Assembly: GCA_050248275.1 (NCBI GenBank) | Contig: JBFWSR010000008.1 | Coordinates: 71,298 to 135,297, forward strand | Direction of reading: 5' to 3' | DNA: 64,000 bases | Origin: CAILZL01 sp050248275 | Lineage (GTDB): Bacteria; Pseudomonadota; Gammaproteobacteria; Steroidobacterales; Steroidobacteraceae | Shown here: positions 1-9,182 of the stretch, one piece after another | Position numbering within the stretch: position 1 is the first letter of the stretch | Layout: every line of letters begins with the position of its first letter | Notes under the pieces: generated by a model | Databases searched by the model: none | Seen by the model: only the letters and a program-made list of their open reading frames with translations | Told to the model about the DNA's origin: nothing | Program-made: the position numbers and the translations under genes

Positions 1-90
1 GACCAGCAGACGCAACTGAAACGTGATCTCTCCAGCGTGGAAAGCGCCTGGTTGAACGCCACCGAAACACTGGAACAGCTCACTGGTTAG
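1..90 (+). CDS. C-terminal end of an ABC-F family ATPase (partial)
   Basis: Frame 1 is open from the window edge to a TAG at 88-90 and gives 29 residues ending in ETLEQLTG. The short acidic helix with the pattern V-E-x-A-W-L followed by E-x-L-E-x-L resembles the C-terminal tail of ABC-F proteins such as YheS or Uup, which are soluble ribosome-associated ATPases. The catalytic domains lie outside the window, so the assignment rests only on tail resemblance and is weak. Confidence 0.4.
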   Translation, partial: DQQTQLKRDLSSVESAWLNATETLEQLTG

Positions 91-103
91 GACATAAGCC
101 GTA

Positions 104-151
104 CAAACTCGTGCATTCCCCGAACACACTGTGACTTCGGCCACGAGTTTG
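104..151. other. Nested inverted repeat downstream of the ABC-F end
   Basis: CAAACTCGTG (104-113) and CACGAGTTTG (142-151) form a perfect 10-bp stem. Inside it CCGAA (120-124) pairs with TTCGG (136-140). No T-run follows, so this is at best a weak terminator or a 3'-end stabilising structure for the gene ending at 90. A second perfect 8-bp hairpin lies at 190-209 (GCCGTGAT / ATCACGGC, tetraloop GCGA). Confidence 0.45.
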
Positions 152-277
152 CAGCTTCACCGGCATCTGCGCCGACAAAACGCCTGACGGCCGTGATGCG
201 AATCACGGCGCCGTGGTGTATGCATACCTAGAGTCCGCCCACTACAGATTATTTCCCCAGGCAAGTGGCTCAGACTC

Positions 278-907
278 ATGGAGAGTATCGTCGTACTGGA
301 TTTTGAAACCACCGGGTTGCATCCCGATCAGGGCGATCGCATCACCGAAGTGGCGGCCCTGCGCCTGCAGCATGGCAAAGTCGTGGCGCGTTATGAATCA
401 TTGGTCAATTGTGAACGCCGCCTGTCGGCAAGCATCCGTGCCTTTACCGGCATCAACCAGCGCATGATTGATGCCGCGCCATTTCCCCGGAACGTGTTTC
501 CCGAACTGCTGCGTTTTATCGGCGCCGATCCGGTGATTTCGCACAATGCCGCCTTCGATCAGGGCTTCCTCGATTGCGAATGCGAACGTCTGCATCTGCA
601 ACGCATTGACAACGACTTCATCTGCACCGTGCAACTGGCCCGCCGCCTGTTGCCGGATCTGGCCAGCCATTCCCTGCGTGCGCTGGTGCGACATTTCAAA
701 CTGGACGACACTGCGGAACACCGCGCCGGACCGGATGCCCAGGCGACTGCACAGGTACTGCTCAAGCTGTGTGAATTGGCCGCCACGCAGCTGCCGCAGC
801 CACATCTCGATGCGGCAACCTTGAGATGGCTTGCCTGCGCAAACAATCCATCCAGCATGCGGAACAGCAACCCGGTAACCGGCGTGCACACCGCGCGGGT
901 TGCCTAG
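278..907 (+). CDS. DnaQ-like 3'-5' exonuclease
   Basis: The 209-residue protein is a DEDDh-type exonuclease like the epsilon proofreading subunit of DNA polymerase III or the Pol III-associated exonucleases. Exo I is LDFETTG with D8 and E10. Exo II is SHNAAFDQGFL with D94. Exo III has H148 and D153 in HRAGPD. It would cleave single nucleotides from 3' ends in the cytoplasm. It is shorter than true DnaQ (about 240 residues) and lacks an obvious C-terminal polymerase-binding tail, so it may be a stand-alone repair exonuclease. The ATG at 278 directly precedes the exo I strand, so the start is secure although the ribosome-binding site is weak. Confidence 0.85.
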   Translation: MESIVVLDFETTGLHPDQGDRITEVAALRLQHGKVVARYESLVNCERRLSASIRAFTGINQRMIDAAPFPRNVFPELLRFIGADPVISHNAAFDQGFLDCECERLHLQRIDNDFICTVQLARRLLPDLASHSLRALVRHFKLDDTAEHRAGPDAQATAQVLLKLCELAATQLPQPHLDAATLRWLACANNPSSMRNSNPVTGVHTARVA

Positions 908-1163
908 GTCACGGTCGATAACAGACTCGCAGGCGCCTGCAAATCATCTGCGCCGGTCTCCACATATATTGAAAACACCCGCCTGCCCGGCCACTCCTGA
1001 CTGGCGCACGCAGGTCCACGCCACGTAGTTTGGTAAGATGCCGCATGGCTGCGGTCCTCATGACAGTCAGTCACCAAACCATCCGTACAACGGATGCAAG
1101 CAAGCGGAATTTTTCTGACCCACCCGCGCGTGCGGCGCACCGCCGTCGCCGCAGGAGAATGAG

Positions 1164-1865
1164 ATGTACACCATAAGACATGCCAACGAACGCGGCTACG
1201 GCGACCACGGCTGGCTCAAATCGTTTCACAGTTTCTCGTTTGCCGATTATTTCGATCCCGAGCACATGGCGTTCAGCGCCTTGCGCGTGATCAACGAAGA
1301 TCGCGTCGAACCCGGCACCGGTTTCGGTACCCACGGACATCGCGACATGGAAATCCTCAGCTATGTGCTGGAAGGCGAGCTGTCGCATAAGGACTCCATC
1401 GGCAATGGCTCGACCATCCGGCCGGGCGATGTGCAGCGCATGAGCGCCGGTCACGGCATTTTGCACAGTGAATTCAATCCTTCGCCCAGCAAGCAGGTGC
1501 ATTTCCTGCAAATCTGGATCATTCCCGATGTACAGGGCATCAAGCCAGGCTACGAACAGAAGTTTTTTGCCAGCGAGGAAAAGCGCGGCAAACTACGGCT
1601 GGTTGCCTCGCCCGATTCAGCCAACGGTTCGCTGCTGATTCATCAGGACACCAGGGTATATGCCGGCCTGTTTGATGGCGCGGAGCGAGGCAGCATGAAT
1701 ATCCCGAAGGGCCGGTGCGTCTATGTGCATGTGGCGCGCGGCAATGTGACCGCCAATGGTCATGCACTGGGTGTGGGCGATGCGCTGATGATCACCGAAG
1801 AACATCAGCTCACGCTGGAGTCCGGCAAGCAGACTGAAGTCATCGTGTTCGATCTGCCGGATTAA
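1164..1865 (+). CDS. Pirin family protein (YhaK-type bicupin)
   Basis: The 233-residue protein has the pirin N-terminal pattern (RxANERGYGDHGWLKSFHSFSFADYFDP). The metal ligands H57 and H59 in THGHRDME, and H101 and E103 in LHSEFN, match the four ligands known in YhaK and human pirin. Family members are cytosolic cupins that bind Fe or Ni; some have quercetin 2,3-dioxygenase activity and others act as redox sensors. The ATG at 1164 is preceded by GGAG about 9 bases upstream. The gene stands alone, convergent with glnE with only 18 bases between stop codons, so context does not reveal the substrate. Confidence 0.9.
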   Translation: MYTIRHANERGYGDHGWLKSFHSFSFADYFDPEHMAFSALRVINEDRVEPGTGFGTHGHRDMEILSYVLEGELSHKDSIGNGSTIRPGDVQRMSAGHGILHSEFNPSPSKQVHFLQIWIIPDVQGIKPGYEQKFFASEEKRGKLRLVASPDSANGSLLIHQDTRVYAGLFDGAERGSMNIPKGRCVYVHVARGNVTANGHALGVGDALMITEEHQLTLESGKQTEVIVFDLPD

Positions 1866-1883
1866 GCGTCACGACTGTGTCCT

Positions 1884-4817
1884 TCAGAGGCGGGAAGACC
1901 TGTCAGATCTCCCGCCCGCCCCCTCCGTGCCCATGACCTCATCCCAGATCGCCACCACGCGGCGGCGCGGTTCGACAAACTCACCCGCATCAATCACATT
2001 GTCATCGCCGGCAAGCGACAGATGGTGCATACGCTCGCGATATAGCCGATAGGTGCCGGTGAGAAAATTCACTTGCATCTGCGCGATGATGTTGCCCGAA
2101 GCCAGACTTTCCAGCTGGCGGATGTTGTCGGTGAACAGAATGATGGGTGGATATTCATCCGCCCACTTGAGCATCCAGTACTGCACCAGAAACTCGATGT
2201 CGGCAATGCCGCCGGCATCCTGCTTCAGATCGAACTGGCCCCTGCCGGCCTTGGACAATTCGTCGCGCATGCGCTGTCGCATCCTGCGTACTTCTTCGCG
2301 CAGCGTGTCACGCTTGATGGCCTTGCGCAGAATATCGGTGCGAATCTGTTCGAAGCGCGCCATCGGCGTCGCATCGCCCGCCACCGCACGCGCCCGCAAC
2401 AAGGCCTGATGTTCCCAGGTCCAGGCTTCATGACGTTGATAATTGTCGAAACCATCCAGGCTTTGCACCAGCAGACCGCCCTTGCCGCTGGGACGCAGAC
2501 GCACATCCACTTCATACAGGCGGCCGGCACGGGTGTGGACGCTCAGCAAATGCACCAGACGTTGTCCCAGCCGGGCAAAGAACACGCTGTTGTCCACGGC
2601 CTGCTCGCCATCGGTCTGTTGCCAGGCGCCCGCCGAATCATGCAGGAAGACCAGATCCAGATCGGAACCGTAGCCCAACTCGATGCCGCCAAACTTGCCG
2701 TAGGCCACCACCACCACGCCGGCAGCATGCGCGTGGGCAGCATCCGCGCCGCACAAAGGCCGACCATGCCGATTGATGAGCTGCGCCCAGGCCATGTCCA
2801 GCGCCTGTTGCACGATCAGCTCGGCCAGATCGGTCAACCGGTCGCTGACCTTCATCAAAGGCATGCGCCCGGTGAGATCGGCCACGGCAATGCGGAACAG
2901 GGCAATGCGCTGGAACTCGCGCAGCAGTTCGAGCTGGCGCTCCTCATCGTCCGGATCGCAGTGCTCCAGTTTGAATTGCAGCTCGGCCGCCAGCGATGCA
3001 CGGGTAGGCAGATCGTTCATCAGGCGTTCGTCGATCAGCTCATCCAGCAACAGCGGAAACGCTGCAATCTGCTCGGCCAGAAACTCGCTTTGCGCGCACA
3101 GATGGACCAGCAGACTCAGCACCGGCGGATGTTCATTGAGCAGCGCCAGATACACCGTGCGGCCGCCGATCATTTCAATGATGCGCAGTATGCGAGTGAA
3201 TACCGCCGCCTGACCGGCTTGCGCGGCAATCAGCCTCAGGATTTTCGGCACCAGCACATGCAGGCGCTGCTTGCCGGTTTCGTCGAGGCGCTGGTAGTAG
3301 CCGCTATCGCGCACCTGCAACATCTGGGTGGTAATGTGCGCCGGATCGGTAATGCCGAGCGCCATCACGGCGCGATGACGCTCCTCATCACTGACCCCCG
3401 GATCGAGAAACGCATCCAGCGCGGAATCCGCCGCTGGCGTCTCCGCGTTGCTACCGAACACAATGGCGGCAAACCAGCCGCTGACGCGTTGACGATGCTC
3501 GTTCAGTGCGCTCAACAAGGCTGGCCAGTCCGGATAATTGAGCGACACCGCCAGCCGCAGGCGCGCCTCATCCTCTTCCGGCAGGTAATGGGTATTATCG
3601 TCGTTCCATTCTTGCAAACGGTTTTCCACCAGCCGCAGGAAACGGTAGGCCTGCAGCAATTCCTCCACGGCCTGCACAGTCAACAATTTGTGTCCCACCA
3701 GACGCGGCAGCACCTGCTGCAATTCGCGCGACTGCAACTGACGGTCATTGCCGCCGCGCAACAACTGAAATGCCTGAACAATGAACTCGACCTCGCGGAT
3801 GCCGCCGGGACCGAGCTTGACGTGCTCATGCAGTTCGCGCCGCTCCACTTCCCGCGCAATCATCTGTTTCATGTTGCGCAGCGACTCGAAGACCGAGAAA
3901 TCCAGATAGCGCCGATATACGAATGGCCGCACCACGTTGTTGTACAGCGATTGATAATGTTCGATGGCGGTCAAGGGCCGCGCCTTGACGAAGGCATAGC
4001 GCTCCCAGTCGCGGCCATTCTGTTGCAGGTAAGTTTCAAAACTGTCGAAATTGACCGCCAGCGGACCGCTGTTCCCGAAAGGACGCAGACGCATGTCCAC
4101 GCGAAACACAAAACCGTCCGCCGTCTTGTTGGCCAGCCAGTTGATCATGCGTTGCCCAAGACGCAGAAAGAATTCTTCGTTGTCCACTGCGGCTGCGCCA
4201 TCGGTTTCGCCGGCTTCCGGATACAGGAAAATGAGATCGATATCGGACGAGTAATTGAGTTCCCGGCCACCCAGCTTGCCCATGCCCAGCACCATCAACG
4301 GCTGTTCCGCACCGCTGTCACGACCGCGCGGCCTGCCATACAGCGCGCTCAATTGCGCATAGGCACGCTCGTACACGTATTGCACGCAGACGTCAGCCAG
4401 ATTGGACAGATCCAGCAAGGTCTCATTGAGCTCGGCAAAGCCGGCGATGTCACGCCAGGCAATGCGCACCATCTGTTGCCGGCGAAAGCGGCGCAACGTG
4501 GCCAACAATTCCGTATCGGTGCCGACTGTGACCATCATCGCGTCCAGTTCGCGACGCAACCAGTCGCTATCGACAGCGGTCAACAGGCAGCCGCTGTCAT
4601 GCAGGCGCGGCAACAACCCGGCATCCCGCAAACAGGCGTCGGCCACCAATGCGCTGCTGGCAAATACCTGCGGCAGGGACGCGACAATGAGTGGCTGCTG
4701 CAGCACCTGTGCCGCCCCGGCATCCAGTGATTCGCGCAATGTTTCCAGTTGTGAAGCCACGCGTGTGCGCAATACTTCCGGCAGGGATGGCAGCGTCGGG
4801 TATCGTGTGTGATGCAT
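1884..4817 (-). CDS. glnE: Bifunctional glutamine synthetase adenylyltransferase/adenylyl-removing enzyme
   Basis: The 977 residues fit the usual GlnE length of about 950. There are two nucleotidyltransferase domains in tandem. The N-terminal removing domain carries GMGKLGGRELNYSSDIDLIF at about residue 175. The C-terminal adenylylating domain carries AYGKFGGIELGYGSDLDLVF at about residue 690. Both keep the paired aspartates for Mg-ATP. The enzyme adenylylates or deadenylylates a tyrosine of glutamine synthetase in response to PII and glutamine, setting nitrogen assimilation. The start at 4817 sits head to head with the yqgE leader. A 6-bp GC hairpin overlaps the 3' end of the coding region and may help stop transcription from both sides. 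Confidence 0.96.
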   Translation of the reverse strand: MHHTRYPTLPSLPEVLRTRVASQLETLRESLDAGAAQVLQQPLIVASLPQVFASSALVADACLRDAGLLPRLHDSGCLLTAVDSDWLRRELDAMMVTVGTDTELLATLRRFRRQQMVRIAWRDIAGFAELNETLLDLSNLADVCVQYVYERAYAQLSALYGRPRGRDSGAEQPLMVLGMGKLGGRELNYSSDIDLIFLYPEAGETDGAAAVDNEEFFLRLGQRMINWLANKTADGFVFRVDMRLRPFGNSGPLAVNFDSFETYLQQNGRDWERYAFVKARPLTAIEHYQSLYNNVVRPFVYRRYLDFSVFESLRNMKQMIAREVERRELHEHVKLGPGGIREVEFIVQAFQLLRGGNDRQLQSRELQQVLPRLVGHKLLTVQAVEELLQAYRFLRLVENRLQEWNDDNTHYLPEEDEARLRLAVSLNYPDWPALLSALNEHRQRVSGWFAAIVFGSNAETPAADSALDAFLDPGVSDEERHRAVMALGITDPAHITTQMLQVRDSGYYQRLDETGKQRLHVLVPKILRLIAAQAGQAAVFTRILRIIEMIGGRTVYLALLNEHPPVLSLLVHLCAQSEFLAEQIAAFPLLLDELIDERLMNDLPTRASLAAELQFKLEHCDPDDEERQLELLREFQRIALFRIAVADLTGRMPLMKVSDRLTDLAELIVQQALDMAWAQLINRHGRPLCGADAAHAHAAGVVVVAYGKFGGIELGYGSDLDLVFLHDSAGAWQQTDGEQAVDNSVFFARLGQRLVHLLSVHTRAGRLYEVDVRLRPSGKGGLLVQSLDGFDNYQRHEAWTWEHQALLRARAVAGDATPMARFEQIRTDILRKAIKRDTLREEVRRMRQRMRDELSKAGRGQFDLKQDAGGIADIEFLVQYWMLKWADEYPPIILFTDNIRQLESLASGNIIAQMQVNFLTGTYRLYRERMHHLSLAGDDNVIDAGEFVEPRRRVVAIWDEVMGTEGAGGRSDRSSRL

Positions 4818-4946
4818 GATCCGGACAGTCTAATGCCCGATGCCGGTAAACGTAATATGGGCCAGATTGCCTACGGCGCCGCGCAATACATCAAAATCGG
4901 GCAACCCGCGCTTGAGCGAACGGCGCGAAGCACGGATACTTTGCAC

Positions 4947-5510
4947 ATGCCGGCCGAACACTATCTCACCAATCAATTCCTGATCGCCATGCCCGCGATG
5001 GCAGACGGCAATTTCTCGCAGACCGTCACGCTGGTATGTGAGCACACTGCCCAGGGTGCATTGGGCATCGTCATCAACCGCCCCATGCAGATGCGGTTGG
5101 CCGATGTCTTCGAGCAATTGCACTTGAGCACTCAGGATCAGCCGTTACGCGAACAGCTCATCCTGCAGGGTGGTCCGGTGCAGCCGGATCGCGGCTTTGT
5201 CATTCATCGCGCCGGGCAGCCATGGGAATCCACGCTGGCCGTGTCAGAGCATATTCATGTCACCACCTCACGCGACATTCTCACCGCCCTGGCCGAGGGG
5301 CGCGGCCCGGAACCGCTGAGCATGGCCCTTGGCTACGCGGGCTGGGAAGCCGGACAGTTGGAAGCGGAGATGGCGCAGAATGCCTGGCTCAATGTGCCAT
5401 TCAATGAACGCATCCTGTTCGATACGCCGTTTGAACAACGCTGGCAGGCTGCGGCGCAATTACTGGGCATCAATCTGAATACACTGAGTTCACAGGCCGG
5501 CCACGCATGA
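4947..5510 (+). CDS. yqgE: YqgE/AlgH family protein
   Basis: This is a DUF179 protein with the signature NQFLIAMPAM near the N terminus, then VTLVCEHTAQGALGIVINRP, and LGYAGWEAGQLEAE near residue 140. The biochemical function is unknown; the family is linked to alginate control in Pseudomonas. The frame stays open back to a GTG at 4809, but the ATG at 4947 gives 187 residues, the usual family length, so that start is chosen. It overlaps ruvX by ATGA at 5507-5510, so the two are translationally coupled, which is the normal gene pair in gammaproteobacteria. Confidence 0.92.
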   Translation: MPAEHYLTNQFLIAMPAMADGNFSQTVTLVCEHTAQGALGIVINRPMQMRLADVFEQLHLSTQDQPLREQLILQGGPVQPDRGFVIHRAGQPWESTLAVSEHIHVTTSRDILTALAEGRGPEPLSMALGYAGWEAGQLEAEMAQNAWLNVPFNERILFDTPFEQRWQAAAQLLGINLNTLSSQAGHA

Positions 5511-5965
5511 GCAGCGCCATGGCGTCCAGCCCTACCCCGCTGGTTGTGGTGCTGGCGTTCGATTACGGCACTCGTCGCATCGGTGTCGCCAGTGGCAATA
5601 CCATGACGCGCATGGCGCAGGCGTTGTGTACCCTGGAATGCAAACAGCAGCAGGTACCCTGGGTCGGCATCGAACAGTTGCTCAGGGACTATTTGCCCGG
5701 CCAGTTGGTGGTCGGGCTTCCCTATAATGACGATGGCACACCCACCGGCATCACTGCGGCAGTGCAGGATTTTGCTGCCGAGCTGGCCCAACGCAGCAAG
5801 CTGCCCGTGGCGCTGGTGGATGAACGGCACAGTTCGCGGGAGGCTGAACGCGAACTGGCGTCTCTGCGACGCAGCGGCGTCAAGACACGGCGCGTCACCC
5901 ATGCCGATGTGGACAAGGCAGCCGCCAAGGTGGTTCTGGAGCGCTGGTTCAGCCAGCCTGGTTGA
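5507..5965 (+). CDS. ruvX: Putative pre-16S rRNA nuclease / Holliday junction resolvase-like RuvX
   Basis: The 152-residue RNase H-fold protein of the YqgF family shows LAFDYGTRRIGVASGN near residue 20 with the first catalytic aspartate. It continues with VVGLPYNDDGTPT, the DERHSSREAER segment and a final HADVDKAAAKVVLERWF carrying the late acidic residue. Family members process the 5' end of 16S rRNA and may resolve Holliday junctions. It starts inside the yqgE stop codon and is followed 89 bases later by pyrB. Confidence 0.93.
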   Translation: MSSAMASSPTPLVVVLAFDYGTRRIGVASGNTMTRMAQALCTLECKQQQVPWVGIEQLLRDYLPGQLVVGLPYNDDGTPTGITAAVQDFAAELAQRSKLPVALVDERHSSREAERELASLRRSGVKTRRVTHADVDKAAAKVVLERWFSQPG

Positions 5966-6054
5966 GACGCTCCGGGATGCGCAGCGGAATCGGATCGAGC
6001 CTGCGTCGGCAGGGCATGGTCGCGCATTCTTTCGAATAGCGAGTAACAACAAGC

Positions 6055-7035
6055 ATGAGCACTATCGACACCAGCCTGAGCCAGCGCGTGCAGCGCACTG
6101 CGGAGGGCCGCTTGCGTCATCTCATTACGCTGGATGGCCTGAGCCGCGCCGAAATCATTGCATTGCTGGACATGGCGCAGTTCTACGTGCGCAAACCCAA
6201 CGAATTGCCGGCTCGAGATCAAAGCCTGTCGGGACATACTGTCGCCAATCTGTTTTTTGAACCCAGCACGCGTACCCGCGTGTCATTCGAACTGGCTGCC
6301 CGCCGCCTGGGCGCGGATGTGGTCAATCTGGATATGCAGACCTCCTCGCGCGTCAAGGGCGAGACCGTGCTTGACACCATTTATACCCTGCAGGCGATGC
6401 ATGCCGATGTGCTGGTCATGCGCGATGCCGAACCCAATCTGCCAGCGTTGGTGGCACAGCAGGTTGCGCCGCATGTCAGCATCCTCAATGCTGGCGAAGC
6501 GCATGTCTCGCACCCGACACAGGGGTTGCTGGATGTGCTGACCATTCGTCAGCACAAACCGGACCTCCAGAATCTGAGTGTGTTGATTGTCGGCGACCTC
6601 ATGCACTCGCGCGTGGCGCGTTCCACCTGGCGCGCACTCAATACGCTGGGCGTAGGTGAAGTGCGCATCGCCGGCCCCGAGCATCTGCTGCCGCCGGGCG
6701 ACGAATTTCCCGGCGCGCGGCGTTTCACCGACATAAACAAGGCCATCAAGGAGGCCGACGTGGTCATGGCATTACGCATTCAGAAAGAACGCATGAATGC
6801 CGCGCACATTCCCGATGATGCAGCCTACTGCCGCGAGTTTGGCCTGACGCCGGAACGCCTCAAGCTGGCCAGGCCTGACGCCATCGTCATGCATCCTGCT
6901 CCCATGAATCGTGGCGTGGAAATCACTGACGCAGTGGCCGACGGCCAGCAGTCGGTGATTCAACAACAGGTCACCAATGGCGTGGCCATCCGCATGGCTG
7001 TACTCGCCACCATCGCCCGCGGCGCACTGCACTGA
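6055..7035 (+). CDS. pyrB: Aspartate carbamoyltransferase catalytic subunit
   Basis: The 326 residues carry FFEPSTRTRVSFE, with the carbamoyl-phosphate motif STRTR at 71-75, then SRVKGETVLDT and the aspartate-domain motifs HPTQGLLDVLTI and VMHPAPMNRGVEI. It makes N-carbamoyl-aspartate, the committed step of pyrimidine synthesis, in the cytoplasm. No pyrI regulatory chain follows. Instead a PyrK-like gene starts 20 bases downstream. No pyrR precedes it. The sequence before the ATG is a poor ribosome-binding site, so translation may depend partly on coupling with upstream genes. Confidence 0.96.
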   Translation: MSTIDTSLSQRVQRTAEGRLRHLITLDGLSRAEIIALLDMAQFYVRKPNELPARDQSLSGHTVANLFFEPSTRTRVSFELAARRLGADVVNLDMQTSSRVKGETVLDTIYTLQAMHADVLVMRDAEPNLPALVAQQVAPHVSILNAGEAHVSHPTQGLLDVLTIRQHKPDLQNLSVLIVGDLMHSRVARSTWRALNTLGVGEVRIAGPEHLLPPGDEFPGARRFTDINKAIKEADVVMALRIQKERMNAAHIPDDAAYCREFGLTPERLKLARPDAIVMHPAPMNRGVEITDAVADGQQSVIQQQVTNGVAIRMAVLATIARGALH

Positions 7036-7055
7036 GTCTGCTAACAGGTCTGGCA

Positions 7056-7955
7056 ATGAATAACGCTACCTTGATCGACAAACCGCATCGCAACACCATC
7101 TTTGTTGAAGACGCCGAAATTCTTGCGCAGCAGAGTTTTGCCGGACAGCAATACCTGTTCACATTCGCCGCGCCCAAGTGCGCGCGCGCCGCTCAACCCG
7201 GCCAGTTCATCCATCTGGCCTGCGACCCCAATGTGCCCATGCGCCGGCCGCTGTCCGTCATGCGCACTCATCCCGAACAGGGCACCATCGAAATTCTCTG
7301 CAAGGCGGCCGGTCCCGGCCTGACTGCGCTGGCGCACAAGAAAATCGGCGAAAAAGTGAATCTGACCGGCCCGATCGGTCAGGGCTTCACACCGCATGCC
7401 GACAAGCCACGCACCGTACTGATTGGTGGCGGCTACGGCGTCCCGCCGATGATCTTTCTTGCCGAAACACTGCGCACCCGTACCGATGCAGCATGGAAGC
7501 CAGTGGCCTTCCTGGGTTCGGAGTTGCCCTTTCCATTCCGCACCCGTCCCTCCACCATCATGGTGGACGGCATGCCCGATGGCGTGATTGCCTCGCTTGC
7601 CTTCCTCGACGAGCAGGGTATTCCCGGCCGCCTGAGCAGCTGGGCGGATTTTCCCGGTTGTCATCGTGGCTTCGTGACCGATCTGGCGACGGCCTGGCTG
7701 ACCACACTGAACAAGGAAACGCTGAACGAAGTAGAGCTGTTCGTGTGCGGGCCCACGCCGCTGCTCAAGAGCGCCGCACAAGTCGCGCGCAAATTTGGCG
7801 TTGCCTGTCAGGTCGCAGTAGAAGAGTACATGGCCTGCGCCGTGGGCGGCTGCGCCGGCTGCGCCGTCAAGGTCAACACGCCGCAAGGCCCGGTGATGAA
7901 ACGCGCCTGCGTGGACGGACCGGTGTTTGATGCGTATGCGGTGTTTGCAGAATAA
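7056..7955 (+). CDS. Dihydroorotate dehydrogenase electron transfer subunit (PyrK-like)
   Basis: The 299-residue ferredoxin reductase-type protein has, in order, the flavin motif RRPLSVMRT near residue 65, a nucleotide-binding IGGGYGVPPMIFLAE at about 125, and a C-terminal [2Fe-2S] cluster made by the cysteines in MACAVGGCAGCAVKV plus the later RACVDGPVF cysteine. This is PyrK architecture: it passes electrons from a PyrD class 1B flavoprotein to NAD. The adjacent pyrB supports a pyrimidine role. The partner PyrD is not within the window, and the N-terminal part is somewhat longer than usual, so another partner oxidoreductase is possible. Confidence 0.85.
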   Translation: MNNATLIDKPHRNTIFVEDAEILAQQSFAGQQYLFTFAAPKCARAAQPGQFIHLACDPNVPMRRPLSVMRTHPEQGTIEILCKAAGPGLTALAHKKIGEKVNLTGPIGQGFTPHADKPRTVLIGGGYGVPPMIFLAETLRTRTDAAWKPVAFLGSELPFPFRTRPSTIMVDGMPDGVIASLAFLDEQGIPGRLSSWADFPGCHRGFVTDLATAWLTTLNKETLNEVELFVCGPTPLLKSAAQVARKFGVACQVAVEEYMACAVGGCAGCAVKVNTPQGPVMKRACVDGPVFDAYAVFAE

Positions 7956-7969
7956 ACACCGATTCCATT

Positions 7970-8033
7970 GCCGCCAGTAACCTTACTGGTCTTTAACAAC
8001 ATCGTTCGATGACAATGTTGTTGAGTTGGCGGC
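7970..8033. terminator. Composite bidirectional stem-loop between pyrK-like and the pilus ATPase genes
   Basis: GCCGCCA (7970-7976) pairs with TGGCGGC (8027-8033). Inside lie AACAACAT (7995-8002) and ATGTTGTT (8015-8022), plus a small AGTAA/TTACT hairpin. The structure sits between two convergent genes and could end transcription from either side, although neither arm is followed by a strong T-run. Confidence 0.5.
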
Positions 8034-8051
8034 GACGGGAAGCGGAACCCA

Positions 8052-9182
8052 TCAACCGAAGTTGATCTTCGCTTCCAGGTTGCTGCGCGAGTCGGCGTAG
8101 CTGAGGGCATCTTCCAGGGTGATGCGGCCGGCCTGATAGAGCTGGTACAGCGATACATCGAAATGCTGCATGCCCTTTTCGCTGCTGGAGCGCAGCGCTT
8201 CCTTGGCGCCGATGACATCGCCTTTCTTGATCAGTTCCTGCATGTGCGGGCTGTTGATCATCATTTCCACGGCAGCGACGCGACGCTTGTTTTTCCCCGG
8301 AACAAGTCGCTGGGCAATGATCGCTCGCAGGTATTGCGACAGGTCCAGGAACACCTGGGTATGCTGGTCGCGGGGGAACATGTTGATGACGCGATCCAGC
8401 GTCTCGGCAGCGTTATTGGCATGCAGCGTGGCCAGCACCAGATGGCCGGTGCCGGCCAGCATGATGGCGGATTCCATGGTTTCACGGTCGCGGATTTCGC
8501 CGATCAGCAGCACATCGGGCGCGGCTCGCATGGCGCTGCGCAGGGCGCGTGCATAGGACTTGGTGTCCAGTCCCACTTCGCGCTGGTTGATGATCGACTT
8601 CTTGTTGGTGTGCAGGAATTCGATGGGATCTTCGATGGTGATGATGTGATCGGCGCTGTTGTCGTTGCGGTAGTTGATCATCGCCGCCAGCGTGGTGGAC
8701 TTGCCGGAACCGGTGGCGCCGACCATCAGGATCAGGCCGCGCTTCATCATCACCAGATCCTTGAGCTGCTCGGGCAGTCCCAGGTCGTCGAGGCGCGGCA
8801 TGTCGGCGGTGATGTAACGCAGCACCATGGCAGGATTGCCGCGCTGGTGAAACACGTTGACGCGAAACCGCCCCAGTCCCGGTTCGGACACCGCGAAGTC
8901 GATTTCCAGATCTTCGTTGAAATGTTCGATCTGTTCCTGGGTCATCAGGCCGTAGGCGGCATGACGCACCACGTCCGGGGTCAACATCTGCTTGTTGACC
9001 GACATGATTTTGCCTTCGATCTTGATCTTGATCGGCGCGTAGGAAGTGAAAAACAGATCGGACGCCCGCTTGTCCACCATCAGCTTGAACAGCGGCTTGG
9101 TATTGAGAATGATCGGCCGTTCGTTCAGGCCGGTGGTGTTCAGGCTGTCTTCTATTTCAGGAACCGGCGCATTGGCGTTCAT
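8052..9182 (-). CDS. Third PilT/PilU-family type IV pilus ATPase
   Basis: This is a 376-residue secretion ATPase of the PilT/PilU branch. It has an N-terminal PAS-like half (LFKLMVDKRASDLFFTSYAP), Walker A GATGSGKST, Asp box ITIEDPIEF, Walker B LIGEIRDRETM and His box TGHLVLATLHANNA. It is closer to PilU than to PilT and has an extra N terminus of about 25 residues. Its ATG overlaps the pilU stop codon (ATGA at 9179-9182), so it is coupled to the gene before it. It is probably an accessory retraction motor or a modulator of PilT; which of these cannot be told from sequence. Confidence 0.85.
   Translation of the reverse strand: MNANAPVPEIEDSLNTTGLNERPIILNTKPLFKLMVDKRASDLFFTSYAPIKIKIEGKIMSVNKQMLTPDVVRHAAYGLMTQEQIEHFNEDLEIDFAVSEPGLGRFRVNVFHQRGNPAMVLRYITADMPRLDDLGLPEQLKDLVMMKRGLILMVGATGSGKSTTLAAMINYRNDNSADHIITIEDPIEFLHTNKKSIINQREVGLDTKSYARALRSAMRAAPDVLLIGEIRDRETMESAIMLAGTGHLVLATLHANNAAETLDRVINMFPRDQHTQVFLDLSQYLRAIIAQRLVPGKNKRRVAAVEMMINSPHMQELIKKGDVIGAKEALRSSSEKGMQHFDVSLYQLYQAGRITLEDALSYADSRSNLEAKINFG

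Noticed and set aside
2073..4730. An 885-codon open frame on the plus strand inside glnE
   Set aside because: It lies wholly antisense to glnE, which has two clear catalytic domains. The translation is rich in His, Gln and Arg with no family resemblance, as expected from the opposite strand of GC-rich coding DNA.
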